Counted from the stretch's first letter, positions 1-8,630 are shown. The stretch: DNA of 34,684 nt from Actinomycetota bacterium (GCA_902812475.1 CADDZP010000001.1:1-34684), one strand, 5' to 3'. The notes: generated by a model from the sequence alone, not told the origin. Translations and numbers: made by a program.

Positions 1-1845
1 GTCGTCGCCGGCCTCCTCGCCTCCCATAGTTCGAACAAGACGGTGCGGACTCAGCCGGCCGCCGCCCTCGACCCGGGCCAGTGGGCCTCGCTGCCCACCG
101 CCCCGACGCCCCGGCAAGAGCTGGCGTCGGCGGTCACCGGCAACACGATCTGGGTCCTCGGCGGGCTCAATGCCTCCCAGGCGACGCCCAAGGTCGAGAA
201 GTACGACACGACGGCCAAGACCTGGTCCGCCGGCCCCGACCTTCCGCTCACGCTGCACCACGAGATGGCCGTGACCTTCAAAGGCGAAGTCATGGTGGTG
301 GGAGGCTGGGTGCCCCAGGGCGGCGTGCTCAACGCCACGACGTCCAACCGCGCCTTCGTGCTGCGGAACGGGGCGTGGGTCGAGCTGCCGCCAATGAAGC
401 ACGCACGAGCCGCGGGTGCAGCCGCGGTCGCCGGCGACAAGCTCGTCGTGTTCGGAGGCCAGGCCGGCGGCAAGCTCGTACCCGAGACCGACGTGTGGGA
501 TGGGAAGTCGTGGATCGACGGGCCCGCGTTCCCCCGGCCCCGGGACCACCTGGCGGCGGCGTCGGACGGCAAGGCCGTCTACGCCGTCGGCGGCCGAATC
601 CTGTCCGCCGACGAGAACCGCCCCTTCGTCGACCGCTACGACCCGAGCGCCAACAAGTGGTCCACCCTGCCCGACCTGCCGACGGCACGTGGCGACCTGG
701 GTGCATCGGTCGTCGGCAACCGTCTCGTCGCCGTGGGCGGTGAGAACGCGACGAGTGTCTTCAACACCGTCGAGTCGTTCGATCTCACCAAGCAGACGTG
801 GTCGTCGCTGCCGCAGATGCTGACCCCGCGTCACGGCCTCGTCGTCGCGACCGTCGGCACGTCGGTGTTCGCCGTCGACGGGGCCCAGATCCCCAGCCAC
901 GGCGTGTCGACTGGCATCGCCGAAGTGCTGCCGTTCGCACCCGCGGGGTCGACGGCGTCGGCCGGCAACGGCAATTCCACGTCGCCGTGGCGGGTCCTGC
1001 ACGAGGCGCCGACGGCCCGTCAGGAAGTGGCGAGCGCCGTCGACGGCAGCACCATCTGGCTCCTCGGCGGCATCACCGACACGAGCACGTCGACGACCAA
1101 GGTCGAGGGGTACGACGCCACCCTCGACGACTGGAAGGCGGGGCCCGACCTGCCGACGGCGCTCACCGGCGCCACCGCCGTCGTGTACCACGGTGACGTG
1201 ATCGTCCTCGGCGGATGGGAGCCGGAGGGCTCGAACGTGCGCGCCATCGCATCGAACCGCGTCTTCGCCCTGCGCAACGGGCAGTGGGTCGAGCTGGCGC
1301 CGATGCCCTCGGCTCGTTCGCTCGCCGCCGCCGCTGTCGCTGGTGACCGTCTCATCGTGGTCGGCGGGCAGGCCAACGACCAACTGGTCGGAGAGACCGA
1401 CATCTTCGACGGCTCGACGTGGACCCGCGGCCCCGCCATCCCGACGCTCCGGGACGGAGTAACGGCAGTCTCCGACGGGACGTTCCTGTACGCCATCGGC
1501 GGGCGGACAACTCCTGGCCAGGACGTCGCCGCCTTCGAGCGCTTCGACCCGGGCGCCGCCAAGTGGACGAAAGGCCCGCCGTTGCCGTCGGCGCGCAGCT
1601 CATTGGGCGCGGCGATGCTCAACGGCAAGATCTACGCCGTCGGCGGTCTCGCCGGCAGCAACGTCGTCGGCACCGTCGAGATCTTCGACTTCACCAGCGG
1701 GGCGTGGGGACCGGCGCCGGCGATGCGCACGCCCCGCCACGACCTCGCCGTGCAGTCGGTGGGCCCCCTGCTCTACGCCATCGACGGCGGCAAGGTGCCC
1801 GGCACGACCGGCCCGACGAAGCTCGACGAAGCCCTACAGCCGTAA
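1..1845 (+). CDS. Kelch-repeat double beta-propeller protein, 5' end outside window
   Basis: Kelch blades form beta-propellers used for protein or glycan binding; no enzymatic residues are apparent. Two homologous halves follow one another, about residues 14-297 and 318-597 counted from the GTG at 43. Each half has six Gly-Gly blade motifs (for example VLGGLN, VVGGWV, VFGGQA, AVGGRI), so about twelve blades. The halves share long matching segments, such as RNGAWVELPPM and RNGQWVELAPM. The reading frame stays open from base 1 to the GTG at 43 and encodes VVAGLLASHSSNK, which looks like the end of a hydrophobic membrane anchor. The real start is therefore probably left of the window, and the propellers probably sit outside the membrane. 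The missing N-terminus could be only a signal anchor or a larger domain such as a kinase. The kelch assignment is firm; the ligand is unknown. Confidence 0.85.
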   Translation, partial: VVAGLLASHSSNKTVRTQPAAALDPGQWASLPTAPTPRQELASAVTGNTIWVLGGLNASQATPKVEKYDTTAKTWSAGPDLPLTLHHEMAVTFKGEVMVVGGWVPQGGVLNATTSNRAFVLRNGAWVELPPMKHARAAGAAAVAGDKLVVFGGQAGGKLVPETDVWDGKSWIDGPAFPRPRDHLAAASDGKAVYAVGGRILSADENRPFVDRYDPSANKWSTLPDLPTARGDLGASVVGNRLVAVGGENATSVFNTVESFDLTKQTWSSLPQMLTPRHGLVVATVGTSVFAVDGAQIPSHGVSTGIAEVLPFAPAGSTASAGNGNSTSPWRVLHEAPTARQEVASAVDGSTIWLLGGITDTSTSTTKVEGYDATLDDWKAGPDLPTALTGATAVVYHGDVIVLGGWEPEGSNVRAIASNRVFALRNGQWVELAPMPSARSLAAAAVAGDRLIVVGGQANDQLVGETDIFDGSTWTRGPAIPTLRDGVTAVSDGTFLYAIGGRTTPGQDVAAFERFDPGAAKWTKGPPLPSARSSLGAAMLNGKIYAVGGLAGSNVVGTVEIFDFTSGAWGPAPAMRTPRHDLAVQSVGPLLYAIDGGKVPGTTGPTKLDEALQP

Positions 1846-1882
1846 GAGCGCTCGTGCGCTGCGCTGTCGACTGGGCGATTGC

Positions 1883-2881
1883 GTGAGACGGGCATTTGAA
1901 CGGCTCAGCGGAGCCGGCTGCATCGGGCTGCTCTGCGCGCTCGGCCTGGTGAGCTGCTCGGTGAGCGGGAGCGCCGCCGCTCAGACGCCCCGTCTGGCGC
2001 GGGGTCGGGTCGTCTTTGACGGTGACATCGGCGACCCATTCGTGTTGCCGGTGCGCTCGGCGCATGGACAAGGCGAATACTTCGTGTTCGGGACGGGTGA
2101 CTATCCGGCGCGCGTGCCGTTCGGGACGTCGGGAGATCTCGAGCACTGGCAGCGCGTCGGGGACGCGATGCCGCAACTGCCGACGTGGGCCGCGCCGGAC
2201 CCGAGAAATGCGCTCACGTGGGCGCCCGCGGTCGTCCATCGCGCTCACGACTACCTGATGTACGTCACGGTCCCTGAGCGTGCGAGCGGGCGTGAGTGCA
2301 TCGCCGCCATGGCGTCGTCCGTCCCGGGAGGCCCCTACCACGACGCCATCGGAGGACCGGTGGTCTGCCAGCGCGAACTCGGGGGCTCGATCGACCCGGC
2401 CGTCGCCACCGATGGCGGCGGGACGAGGCACCTGCTTTGGAAGAACGACGGCAACTGCTGCGCCTTGCCGGTCGGGATCTGGGAACAGGCGCTGACGAGC
2501 GACGGCGTTCACGTCGTCGGGTCCCCGCACCAGCTCCTCGTCGCCGACCAGCCATGGGAGAGCGGCGTGATCGAGGAGCCGGCGATCCTGCCGGCGACCC
2601 GCGGCGGCTATTGGCTCTTCTACTCGGGCAACGCGTGGGACGTCGCCGCCTACGGAACGGGGGTCGCCTATTGCCCGCGGATCGAGGGACCGTGTCGGGA
2701 GGCGGCGTCAGGGCCGGTGTTGCAGAGCGCCGCCGCCCAGGCCTCGCCCGGCGGGCTCGAGACGTTCGTCGACCTCCACGGCAGCCGTTGGGCGGTCTAC
2801 GCGACCTGGAACCGTCCGCCCCGTAACGGGCGCTTCTACTGCTGCCGGTCCCTCGACCTCGCCCGTGTCGAGTCCTCGTAG
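1883..2881 (+). CDS. GH43-like five-bladed beta-propeller lipoprotein
   Basis: This is a probable secreted glycoside hydrolase of the GH43/GH62-like fold. The N-terminus has two arginines, a hydrophobic core and a lipobox LVSC with Cys25, so a lipid-anchored extracellular protein is expected. The three acidic positions typical of GH43 can be placed: Asp51 in GDIGDPFV (base), Asp171 in GSIDPAV (pKa modulator) and Glu231 or Glu232 in VIEEPAIL (acid). Family-like patches YFVFGT, DLEHWQRVGDA and WAPAVV also occur. Its substrate, perhaps an arabinan, xylan or own-wall arabinose polymer, cannot be read from sequence. The GTG start is chosen because the signal peptide begins there; no strong Shine-Dalgarno is visible. 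The last 174 bases overlap the convergent gene on the other strand. Confidence 0.75.
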   Translation: MRRAFERLSGAGCIGLLCALGLVSCSVSGSAAAQTPRLARGRVVFDGDIGDPFVLPVRSAHGQGEYFVFGTGDYPARVPFGTSGDLEHWQRVGDAMPQLPTWAAPDPRNALTWAPAVVHRAHDYLMYVTVPERASGRECIAAMASSVPGGPYHDAIGGPVVCQRELGGSIDPAVATDGGGTRHLLWKNDGNCCALPVGIWEQALTSDGVHVVGSPHQLLVADQPWESGVIEEPAILPATRGGYWLFYSGNAWDVAAYGTGVAYCPRIEGPCREAASGPVLQSAAAQASPGGLETFVDLHGSRWAVYATWNRPPRNGRFYCCRSLDLARVESS

Positions 2882-4243
2882 GCGGCGCCAGACGGCGCCG
2901 GCGATGACAATCAAAAGGGCGCTTCCGTAGCAGACGCGCGCCAGACCGACGCCGTGGCGATAGTCGAGGATCACGGCGAAGTAGTAGGGGTACCCGGCGA
3001 CGACGACGGCCGCCGGTGCCGGCCACTCGGCAATCGAGGCGAGGGCCACGGCGGCAACGGCGTACCAGGGCTGCACGGGCGTGGTTACGAGCACGAGGGC
3101 AACGAGGATGGCCGCCGCCGCGCGCGGGGCGTCCGGGCGCCGCAGCGCCACCCAACCGATTGTGGAAGCAAGAGCGACTGCGGCGAGCACGCTGGCCGCC
3201 GCGCCGTGAAGCCCGAGGGCGCCGGCCAGGAGGAACCGGCCGCCGCCCGTGTAGTGCTCCTCCCGTAGGTAGCCGGGCAGATAGCCGAGCACCCTGGGGC
3301 CGACGGCAAGAACGTGCGGCGCATAGGCGACCGCGGTCAACGCGGCCGCCGCGCCGCTGGCACGGACGAGCGACGGCCACGGCCGCGCTCGGGGAAGACA
3401 CACCACTGCCACCACCAGCACCGCCGGATAGAGCTTGACCAGCGCAGCAGCGCCGATCAGGAGCCCGACCGCGATGTCGCGTGACGCCGACTCCTTCCGC
3501 CCCTCGGAGGGAAGCGCCACCACGAAGGCGCCGACGGTGAGCGCAACCGCCAGCCCGTCGACATGGCCGTTGTGGACGAACTCGAAAGCGGCCGCCGGGC
3601 ACAAGGCGTACAGCACCACCCACCGGGCGTCGCGGTGCCATTTCCGCAGCGCCAGCAGCAGCAGGCCGATGGTCGCCAGATCGAGGGCCATGCCCGCCGC
3701 CTGCCAGGCCCGGTCCCTGGCGCCGTCGCCACCGAGGCCATGGACGACCACGAACCATGCCTCAGCGACCGGCGGGTAGATCGTCCGCTCTGCTGGGCGA
3801 TTGATGCGTGTGCACGCCGGCGGACGGTTGAGCGCCGCGCAACCGGCGGCGTTCGGCCACAGCCACGGGTCGCGGAGGCCCGTCAGCTCAGGCGCGAGTG
3901 GCGGCGCCGCGTAGGGATCGATCCCGTGGGCCTGCACGCGCCCGTCCCACGCGTATCGGTAAAGGTCGTCGGACGTGTTCGGCGTCCCCACCAGGGCGAC
4001 CGCTCGCATCGCGATGGCCGCACCGACGACGAGGACCACCGCAGCGCGCCGAGGCAGGCGAAATGCGGCGACCGATGCGGCCAGCCACGCCAGAGCCCAG
4101 ACCCCGAGTTCGAGGAGAAGTGTCCACCGCGCGTGCAGGATCGGGCCTCCGCTCGCCAGCAGAAGCGAGCAGGCGACGCCGACGGCGGCGGCCGCCACGA
4201 AGCTCACGATCGCTGACCTGGGCCCACCAAGCAGCGAGCGCAT
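2708..4243 (-). CDS. GT-C type polyprenyl-phosphate glycosyltransferase, integral membrane
   Basis: This is a multi-spanning membrane protein of about 511 residues resembling the mannosyltransferases that use polyprenyl-phosphate sugars (GT87/DUF2029 and MptA/B-like proteins). The first helices are near residues 11-30, 42-61 and 66-85. An acidic pair, Asp92-Asp93, in NTSDDLYRYAWDGR lies in the first long loop, as is usual for GT-C catalytic sites. PYAAPP and IYPPVAEAWF follow, then further helices to about residue 430. It would add a sugar to a lipid or wall glycan on the outer membrane face. It starts two bases after the epimerase gene and is last in a four-gene minus-strand operon. The final 58 residues are Arg/Pro/Glu-rich, lie antisense to the GH43-like gene and look unlike a conserved domain. 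Sugar and acceptor are unknown. Confidence 0.75.
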   Translation of the reverse strand: MRSLLGGPRSAIVSFVAAAAVGVACSLLLASGGPILHARWTLLLELGVWALAWLAASVAAFRLPRRAAVVLVVGAAIAMRAVALVGTPNTSDDLYRYAWDGRVQAHGIDPYAAPPLAPELTGLRDPWLWPNAAGCAALNRPPACTRINRPAERTIYPPVAEAWFVVVHGLGGDGARDRAWQAAGMALDLATIGLLLLALRKWHRDARWVVLYALCPAAAFEFVHNGHVDGLAVALTVGAFVVALPSEGRKESASRDIAVGLLIGAAALVKLYPAVLVVAVVCLPRARPWPSLVRASGAAAALTAVAYAPHVLAVGPRVLGYLPGYLREEHYTGGGRFLLAGALGLHGAAASVLAAVALASTIGWVALRRPDAPRAAAAILVALVLVTTPVQPWYAVAAVALASIAEWPAPAAVVVAGYPYYFAVILDYRHGVGLARVCYGSALLIVIAGAVWRRLRGLDTGEVEGPAAVEAPVTGRTVPGRVDRPTAAVEVDERLEPAGRGLGGGALQHRP

Positions 4244-4245
4244 CG

Positions 4246-5289
4246 TCAGGTTGACGACGATGCGGGCTCATAGCGTCGTGCGAATTCGGCCATGCCTTCC
4301 TCGAACGAAACCTGGGCCACGAACCCCAACGTCGCCGCTGTTCGCTGCGCCGACGCGACGATGTGGCGGACATCGCCGAGCCGCCACCCACCGGTCACCT
4401 CCGGCCGGGGTGCGTGTGGCCCGGCGTCGCTGAGCGCGGAGGCAACGTCGCCGACGGTTCGGGGGCTCCCACTGGCGACGTTGTAGGCGCCAGATTCGAC
4501 GCCGTCGTCGAGGAGAGCGAGAACGTTGGCTCGCGCCACGTCGCGCACGTGGACGAAGTCGCGCATCTGCCGGCCGTCCTCGAAGACCTGCGGCGCTCGT
4601 CCAGCGGCCAACGCGCTGGCGAAGATCGACACAACGCCTGCGTAGGGCGTATCGCTGGGCATCCGCGGTCCGTACACGTTGTGATACCTGAGGGCGACGG
4701 CAGTGGCGCCCGCTTCGCGAGCCCATGCCCCGCAGAGGTGTTCCTGGTGCAGCTTGGTCGCCGCGTACGTGTTCCGCGGGTCCAGCGGGGCGTCCTCGGT
4801 GACCGCATCCCACGTCACTTCGGCGCTGCACCCCACGACCGGACACCCACGTTCGAAACGGCCAGCGCTCAGGTCGTCGGCCGTCCGGTCCGGTGGCGTC
4901 ACCAGCCCGTGGTCGGGGCACCGCGAGCGGCCCTCGCCGTAAACGACCATGCTGCTGGCGAGAACCAGGCGCCCGTTGAACGACCGTCGCCACAATGCGT
5001 CAAGCAGGACCGCGGTGCCGAGATCGTTGTCGGCCACGTAGTCGCACACATCGCCGAAGTCCACGCCGAGCCCCACCTTCGACGCCTGATGGCACACGGC
5101 GTCGACGCCGTCGATTGCAGAGATGACGGTCGCCGGGTCACGGATGTCGCCCCCGATGAACTCGACTCGCTCGTCGATCCAGGCCCGGCGCGCCCGATCG
5201 AGCACTCGCACACGCACGCCCGCGTCGGCGAGCGCGTCGACCACGTGGGAGCCGATGAAGCCGGCCCCACCGGTGACGAGCACTCTCAC
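4246..5289 (-). CDS. NAD-dependent nucleotide-sugar epimerase/dehydratase (extended SDR)
   Basis: This cytoplasmic extended short-chain dehydrogenase acts on nucleotide sugars, probably as a 4-epimerase. The NAD-binding motif VTGGAGFIGSH includes the glycines at residues 7-13. The catalytic residues are Ser112/Ser113 with Tyr175 and Lys179 in YAATK. NVYGPR and DFVHVRDVARA are typical substrate-domain patches. An insert at about residues 120-160 carries Cys124, His127, Cys149 and Cys154, arranged like a zinc knuckle. Similar inserts are known in some actinobacterial and dTDP-rhamnose-epimerase-like members. The GTG start overlaps the stop of the kinase gene in a GTGA junction, so translation is probably coupled. 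Its likely role is to supply an activated sugar to the glycosyltransferases of this cluster. The exact substrate is not determinable. Confidence 0.85.
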   Translation of the reverse strand: MRVLVTGGAGFIGSHVVDALADAGVRVRVLDRARRAWIDERVEFIGGDIRDPATVISAIDGVDAVCHQASKVGLGVDFGDVCDYVADNDLGTAVLLDALWRRSFNGRLVLASSMVVYGEGRSRCPDHGLVTPPDRTADDLSAGRFERGCPVVGCSAEVTWDAVTEDAPLDPRNTYAATKLHQEHLCGAWAREAGATAVALRYHNVYGPRMPSDTPYAGVVSIFASALAAGRAPQVFEDGRQMRDFVHVRDVARANVLALLDDGVESGAYNVASGSPRTVGDVASALSDAGPHAPRPEVTGGWRLGDVRHIVASAQRTAATLGFVAQVSFEEGMAEFARRYEPASSST

Positions 5290-6527
5290 GCGTCAGGCGG
5301 CGCCGCGCCCGATACCGGCAGCCGAACGCTGAACCGGCAGCCGTCGCCCTCGTTTCGCACGGAGATGCTTCCCTGATGGGCTTCCACGAGCCCGCGGGCG
5401 ACAGCCAGGCCGAGCCCGGCGCCGCCGCTCCCCGGTGTGCGGGCCGCATCTCCGCGGTAGGCCAGCTCGAAGACGTGGTCCAGGTCCTCCTCCGGGATCC
5501 CGCCGCACCCGTCGCGCACCGATACGACGGCCTCAGCCCCCGACTCAGCCAGGACCGCCTCGATCCAGACGGTGCCGCCCGAGGCCGTATGGCGGATGGC
5601 GTTGTCGAGCAGATTGCGGACGACGCGCGCCATTTCCGGCGTCGAGAGCTCGACCACCGGCGACGGCTCGCCGACTGCACCGCGAAGGTCGACTCCCTTG
5701 GCGCCGGCAATCACTGAGGCGCTCGCCACCGCCTCGGAGACGAGTTCGTCGAGGGGGACGCGCTCGAAGTCGAGCCCGAGCGCACCGGCCTCGATCCGCG
5801 ACAGCTCGAACAGATCGTCGACGAGGCCCGACAAGCGGTCGACCTCGCGCCGCATGGTGCGGTAGTAGCGGGCCACCGTCTCCGGTTCGTCGACGATGCC
5901 GTCTTCGAGTGCTTCGACCATCGCTCTGATACCGGCCAGTGGCGTCCGCAGGTCGTGCGATACCCAGGCAACGAGCTGGCGCCGGCTGTACTCGATCGCC
6001 GCGGTCTGCTCCCGGGCCTCGGACAACCGAGCCGACGTCGCCTCGAGCTCGGCCGCGAGCGACGCCAGCTCCGACGGCGCGTTCCTTCCGCCGCCGACTT
6101 CGCCAACGTCGTCCTCACCGAGGCCACGGGCCATGGCGCCAAGCGACCGGCCCGCCATCGCCACGCGCCGCCCGAGGACCAACCCGCTGAGGACGCCGAC
6201 GGTGCCGGCAGCGACGAGCACGACGATCAATGCATGGAGATCGTGAGTCGAGATGAACATGGCCGACGCGGCTGCAGCCACGCCAATTGCGACGGCCACG
6301 ATCGGGGCCAGGGCGGCGACGGCGGCCTGGAGGACAACGCTGCGTCGGCGAAGCGCCGCAAGCACGCCCACGGCAGCCAGCGCGGAGACTGCCGCTGCGC
6401 CGCCGGCGTAGGACGCGAGGGTCACAGCGTCAGCCGCTGGAAGGCGTCCGATGACCGCCGCCGATGCAGTGGCGCCCACACCGATGACCGCGATTGTCGC
6501 GGGCAGCACCGAAGACCGCGCTGTCAC
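5286..6527 (-). CDS. Membrane sensor histidine kinase (HisKA type)
   Basis: This is the sensor kinase partner of the OmpR-type regulator encoded just upstream. Four hydrophobic segments lie near residues 7-27, 36-58, 64-90 and 99-120 with almost no extracellular loop, so it may sense a membrane or intracellular signal. A HAMP-like linker follows. The H-box SHDLRTPLAGI has phospho-acceptor His192. The N-box RNLLDNAIRHT has Asn309, and the ATP lid contains DGCGGIPEED and GAGLGLAV. The frame is open further upstream to 6659, but GTG at 6527 is preferred because it forms a GTGA overlap with the regulator stop and begins directly before the first helix. This gives 413 residues. The downstream epimerase is linked by another GTGA junction. 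Confidence 0.9.
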   Translation of the reverse strand: MTARSSVLPATIAVIGVGATASAAVIGRLPAADAVTLASYAGGAAAVSALAAVGVLAALRRRSVVLQAAVAALAPIVAVAIGVAAAASAMFISTHDLHALIVVLVAAGTVGVLSGLVLGRRVAMAGRSLGAMARGLGEDDVGEVGGGRNAPSELASLAAELEATSARLSEAREQTAAIEYSRRQLVAWVSHDLRTPLAGIRAMVEALEDGIVDEPETVARYYRTMRREVDRLSGLVDDLFELSRIEAGALGLDFERVPLDELVSEAVASASVIAGAKGVDLRGAVGEPSPVVELSTPEMARVVRNLLDNAIRHTASGGTVWIEAVLAESGAEAVVSVRDGCGGIPEEDLDHVFELAYRGDAARTPGSGGAGLGLAVARGLVEAHQGSISVRNEGDGCRFSVRLPVSGAAPPDA

Positions 6528-7222
6528 GGCTCGAACCGGTAGCCGACGCCCCACACCGTGCAGATGTGAGCGGGAGCCGATGGGTCGGCCTCCACCTTCT
6601 CGCGCAGTCGACGAACGTGAACCGTCACAGTGGAAGTGTCGCCATAACTGAATCCCCACACGTCGGCGAGCAGCTCCTCCCGCCGGAACGCCCGACGCGG
6701 ATTGCGCATGAGGTGGGCGAGGAGGTCGAACTCACGGGCGGTCAGCGACACCAGTTGTTCGTGCAGCCGGGCCTCGTGGGCGACGGGATCGATCTCGAGG
6801 TCGCCAGCACGCAGCACGCCCGCCTCTTCGGCGGCCAGGCCACCGGTGGCGCGACGCAGGACCGCCTTGACACGCGCCGTGAGCTCTCGCGGCGAAAACG
6901 GCTTGGCGACGTAGTCGTCGGCGCCCAGCTCCAGGCCGGCGATGCGGTCGACCTCTTCGCCGCGGGCGGTGAGCATGATGACTGGTACCGGCACCTTGGC
7001 CCGCAGCCGCCGACACACCTCCAGGCCGCTGAGGGCCGGAAGCATCAGATCGAGCACCACCAGGTCGGGCGGGTCGGCGAGCGCCCGTTCGAGGCCCTCG
7101 AGGCCGTCGCCGGTCGCTTCGACCACGTAGCCCTCTCGCTCCAGATACCGCGTCACCACCTCGGCGACGTTGGGGTCGTCCTCGATGATGAGCACGCGCG
7201 GCGTCGTCGCCGTCACCGGCAT
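6524..7222 (-). CDS. OmpR/PhoB-family response regulator
   Basis: This is a two-domain transcription regulator of 232 residues. The receiver has the acidic pocket IIEDD, the phospho-acceptor Asp58 in VVLDLMLP and the conserved Lys107 in VAKPFSP. The C-terminal winged helix (about residues 130-232) contains TAREFDLLAHLMRNP, a FRREELL segment and TVHVRRLREKVE, which are hallmarks of the OmpR type. It is first in the minus-strand operon with its kinase, an epimerase and a GT-C enzyme. It faces the plus-strand glycosyltransferase operon, so it may control both arms from region 7223-7335. ATG at 7222 is used; the hexamer CATGAT at -12 to -7 is only a weak match to a leaderless promoter. Confidence 0.93.
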   Translation of the reverse strand: MPVTATTPRVLIIEDDPNVAEVVTRYLEREGYVVEATGDGLEGLERALADPPDLVVLDLMLPALSGLEVCRRLRAKVPVPVIMLTARGEEVDRIAGLELGADDYVAKPFSPRELTARVKAVLRRATGGLAAEEAGVLRAGDLEIDPVAHEARLHEQLVSLTAREFDLLAHLMRNPRRAFRREELLADVWGFSYGDTSTVTVHVRRLREKVEADPSAPAHICTVWGVGYRFEP

Positions 7223-7335
7223 GTGACCATCATGCCGACGCTCGAGCCGTTCGGCAGCATCGCCATCACATTGTTCAGCAAATCGTGAGGATTTCGAACT
7301 CGGTTCGTAAGCAGCCGCCGGGTTAGAAGGAGTCG
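7223..7335. promoter_or_regulatory. Divergent promoter region between regulator and glycosyltransferase operons
   Basis: These 113 bases separate the start codons of two divergent operons and must hold both promoters. Two TTCG-containing half-sites, TTCGAA at 7293-7298 and TTCGTAA at 7304-7310, are offset by 11 bases. That is the direct-repeat spacing OmpR-family proteins often use, but two short half-sites are weak evidence. A strong Shine-Dalgarno AGAAGGAG at 7325-7332 lies three bases before the ATG at 7336 and fixes that start. No convincing -35/-10 pair was found. Confidence 0.4.
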
Positions 7336-7986
7336 ATGCCCGACGTCGTCATCCCGGTGCTGGACGAGGCGGCTGCCCTTCCCAGCGTTCTCCGCGGCAT
7401 GCCAGCCGGGTACCGACCGATCGTCGTCGACAATGGGTCGACCGACGACTCGAGGGCCGTGGCCACGTCGCTCGGGGCCAAGGTGGTCATCGAGCCACGA
7501 CGGGGCTTCGGCGCCGCCTGCTGGGCCGGCCTCGGCGTCGCCGACCCGGAGGACGGCATCGTCTGCTTCATGGACGGCGACGCGTCGCTCGACCCTGGTG
7601 ATCTGCCCGTGGTCGCGCAGCCGATCCTCGACGGCGATGCCGACCTCGTGCTCGGGGCCCGATGCCCGACGCATCGTTCGGCATGGCCCCTCCACGCCCG
7701 CCTCGCCAACCGCGTCCTGGCCGCGGAGGTTCGCCGACGGACCGGCGCAGCGCTCCGGGACCTTGGGCCGATGCGCGCCGCTCGCTGTGTGCCGTTGCGG
7801 GGACTTGGCGTCAGCGACCGACGTTCGGGGTGGCCCCTGGAGATGGTCCTGCGCGCGCTGGACGCCGGGTGGCGGGTGCAACAGGTGAACGTCGCGTACG
7901 CGCCGCGCACGGGGAAGTCGAAGGTGACCGGAACGGTGCGAGGGACGGCCGGCGCCGTCCGCGACATGAGTCGACTGTTGCGGTGA
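7336..7986 (+). CDS. GT2-family (DPM1-like) glycosyltransferase
   Basis: This is a soluble GT-A fold glycosyltransferase of 216 residues with no membrane helix. The N-terminal strand and loop VVIPVLDEAAALPSVL are followed by VVDNGSTDDS (about residues 30-39) and the metal/nucleotide-binding FMDGDASLDP with Asp80-Gly-Asp82. RAARCVPL and YAPRTGKSKVTGT resemble the C-terminal part of polyprenyl-phosphate mannose or glucose synthases. It probably transfers a sugar from a nucleotide donor, perhaps to a polyprenyl phosphate for use by a GT-C enzyme such as the one at 2708-4243. It is first in the plus-strand operon with a strong Shine-Dalgarno. The next gene overlaps its stop by a GTGA junction. 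Confidence 0.85.
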   Translation: MPDVVIPVLDEAAALPSVLRGMPAGYRPIVVDNGSTDDSRAVATSLGAKVVIEPRRGFGAACWAGLGVADPEDGIVCFMDGDASLDPGDLPVVAQPILDGDADLVLGARCPTHRSAWPLHARLANRVLAAEVRRRTGAALRDLGPMRAARCVPLRGLGVSDRRSGWPLEMVLRALDAGWRVQQVNVAYAPRTGKSKVTGTVRGTAGAVRDMSRLLR

Positions 7987-8630
7987 GCCGTCTGCACGTC
8001 CTGGTCATGGCCAAGGCACCGGTCGCCGGACGCGTGAAGACGCGCCTGTGCCCGCCTCTGTCTCCAGAGGCGGCCGCTGGCATCGCAGCGGCGGCGCTGG
8101 CCGACACGCTCGCTGCCGTCGGCGCGTGCAGCGCCGACCGAAAGGTCATTGCCCTTGACGGCCAGCCCGGTCGGTGGCTGCCCAGGGGCTTCGATGTGAT
8201 CCCCCAGGCCGGGCGAGGACTCGACGAGAGGCTGGCGAACGCGTGGGTTGCGACCGGCGGCTGGGGGATCCAAATCGGCATGGACACGCCGCAGGTGACG
8301 GCTGCGGAACTCGACGGGCTGCTCCTCGGCCTCGAGCATGGGCGCGCACTGTTGGGCCCGGCCCTCGATGGCGGGTGGTGGGTGATCGGGCTCCGGGCCG
8401 TGGATCCGCGTCGTGTGTTCGCCGACGTGGAGATGGGCACACCTCACACGGGCGCCTCCCAGCTTCGCCGTCTGCGAGGGATGGGACTCGAAGTTTCGCT
8501 CGTGCACAAACGGCGGGACATCGACACGGTCACAGATCTGGCCGCCGTCGCCGAAGCGCACCCGGGTCTTCGCACCGCCCGCTCGTGGCGGCGATGGTTG
8601 ACATCTTCCACGGCCGCAGCGGCGTCGTGA
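7983..8630 (+). CDS. DUF2064/TIGR04282-family nucleotidyl/glycosyltransferase-like protein
   Basis: This 215-residue protein has a Rossmann-like GT-A fold related to CofC and to TIGR04282 proteins. It begins with LVMAKAPVAGRVKTRLCPPL, a loop typical of nucleotide-binding transferases of this group. IQIGMDTPQVTAAEL corresponds to the family's GSD-P segment, with GMD in place of GSD. LGPALDGGWWVIGL matches the family's P-DGGYYLIGL block. TIGR04282 was named from arsenosugar clusters, but no radical SAM ArsS-like gene is visible here, so that substrate is not supported. GTG at 7983 overlaps the previous stop by four bases; the open frame extends upstream inside the preceding gene and is not likely to be used. 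The reaction is unknown. Confidence 0.8.
   Translation: MSRLHVLVMAKAPVAGRVKTRLCPPLSPEAAAGIAAAALADTLAAVGACSADRKVIALDGQPGRWLPRGFDVIPQAGRGLDERLANAWVATGGWGIQIGMDTPQVTAAELDGLLLGLEHGRALLGPALDGGWWVIGLRAVDPRRVFADVEMGTPHTGASQLRRLRGMGLEVSLVHKRRDIDTVTDLAAVAEAHPGLRTARSWRRWLTSSTAAAAS

Noticed and set aside
2265-3758. Minus-strand open frame of 497 codons overlapping the GH43-like and GT-C genes
   Set aside because: Arg/Gly/Pro-rich shadow of the GT-C gene in another frame, with no recognisable motif.
7983-8630. Arsenosugar biosynthesis suggested by the TIGR04282-like protein
   Set aside because: No radical SAM ArsS-type or clear ArsM-type gene accompanies it. Related proteins occur in many unrelated clusters.
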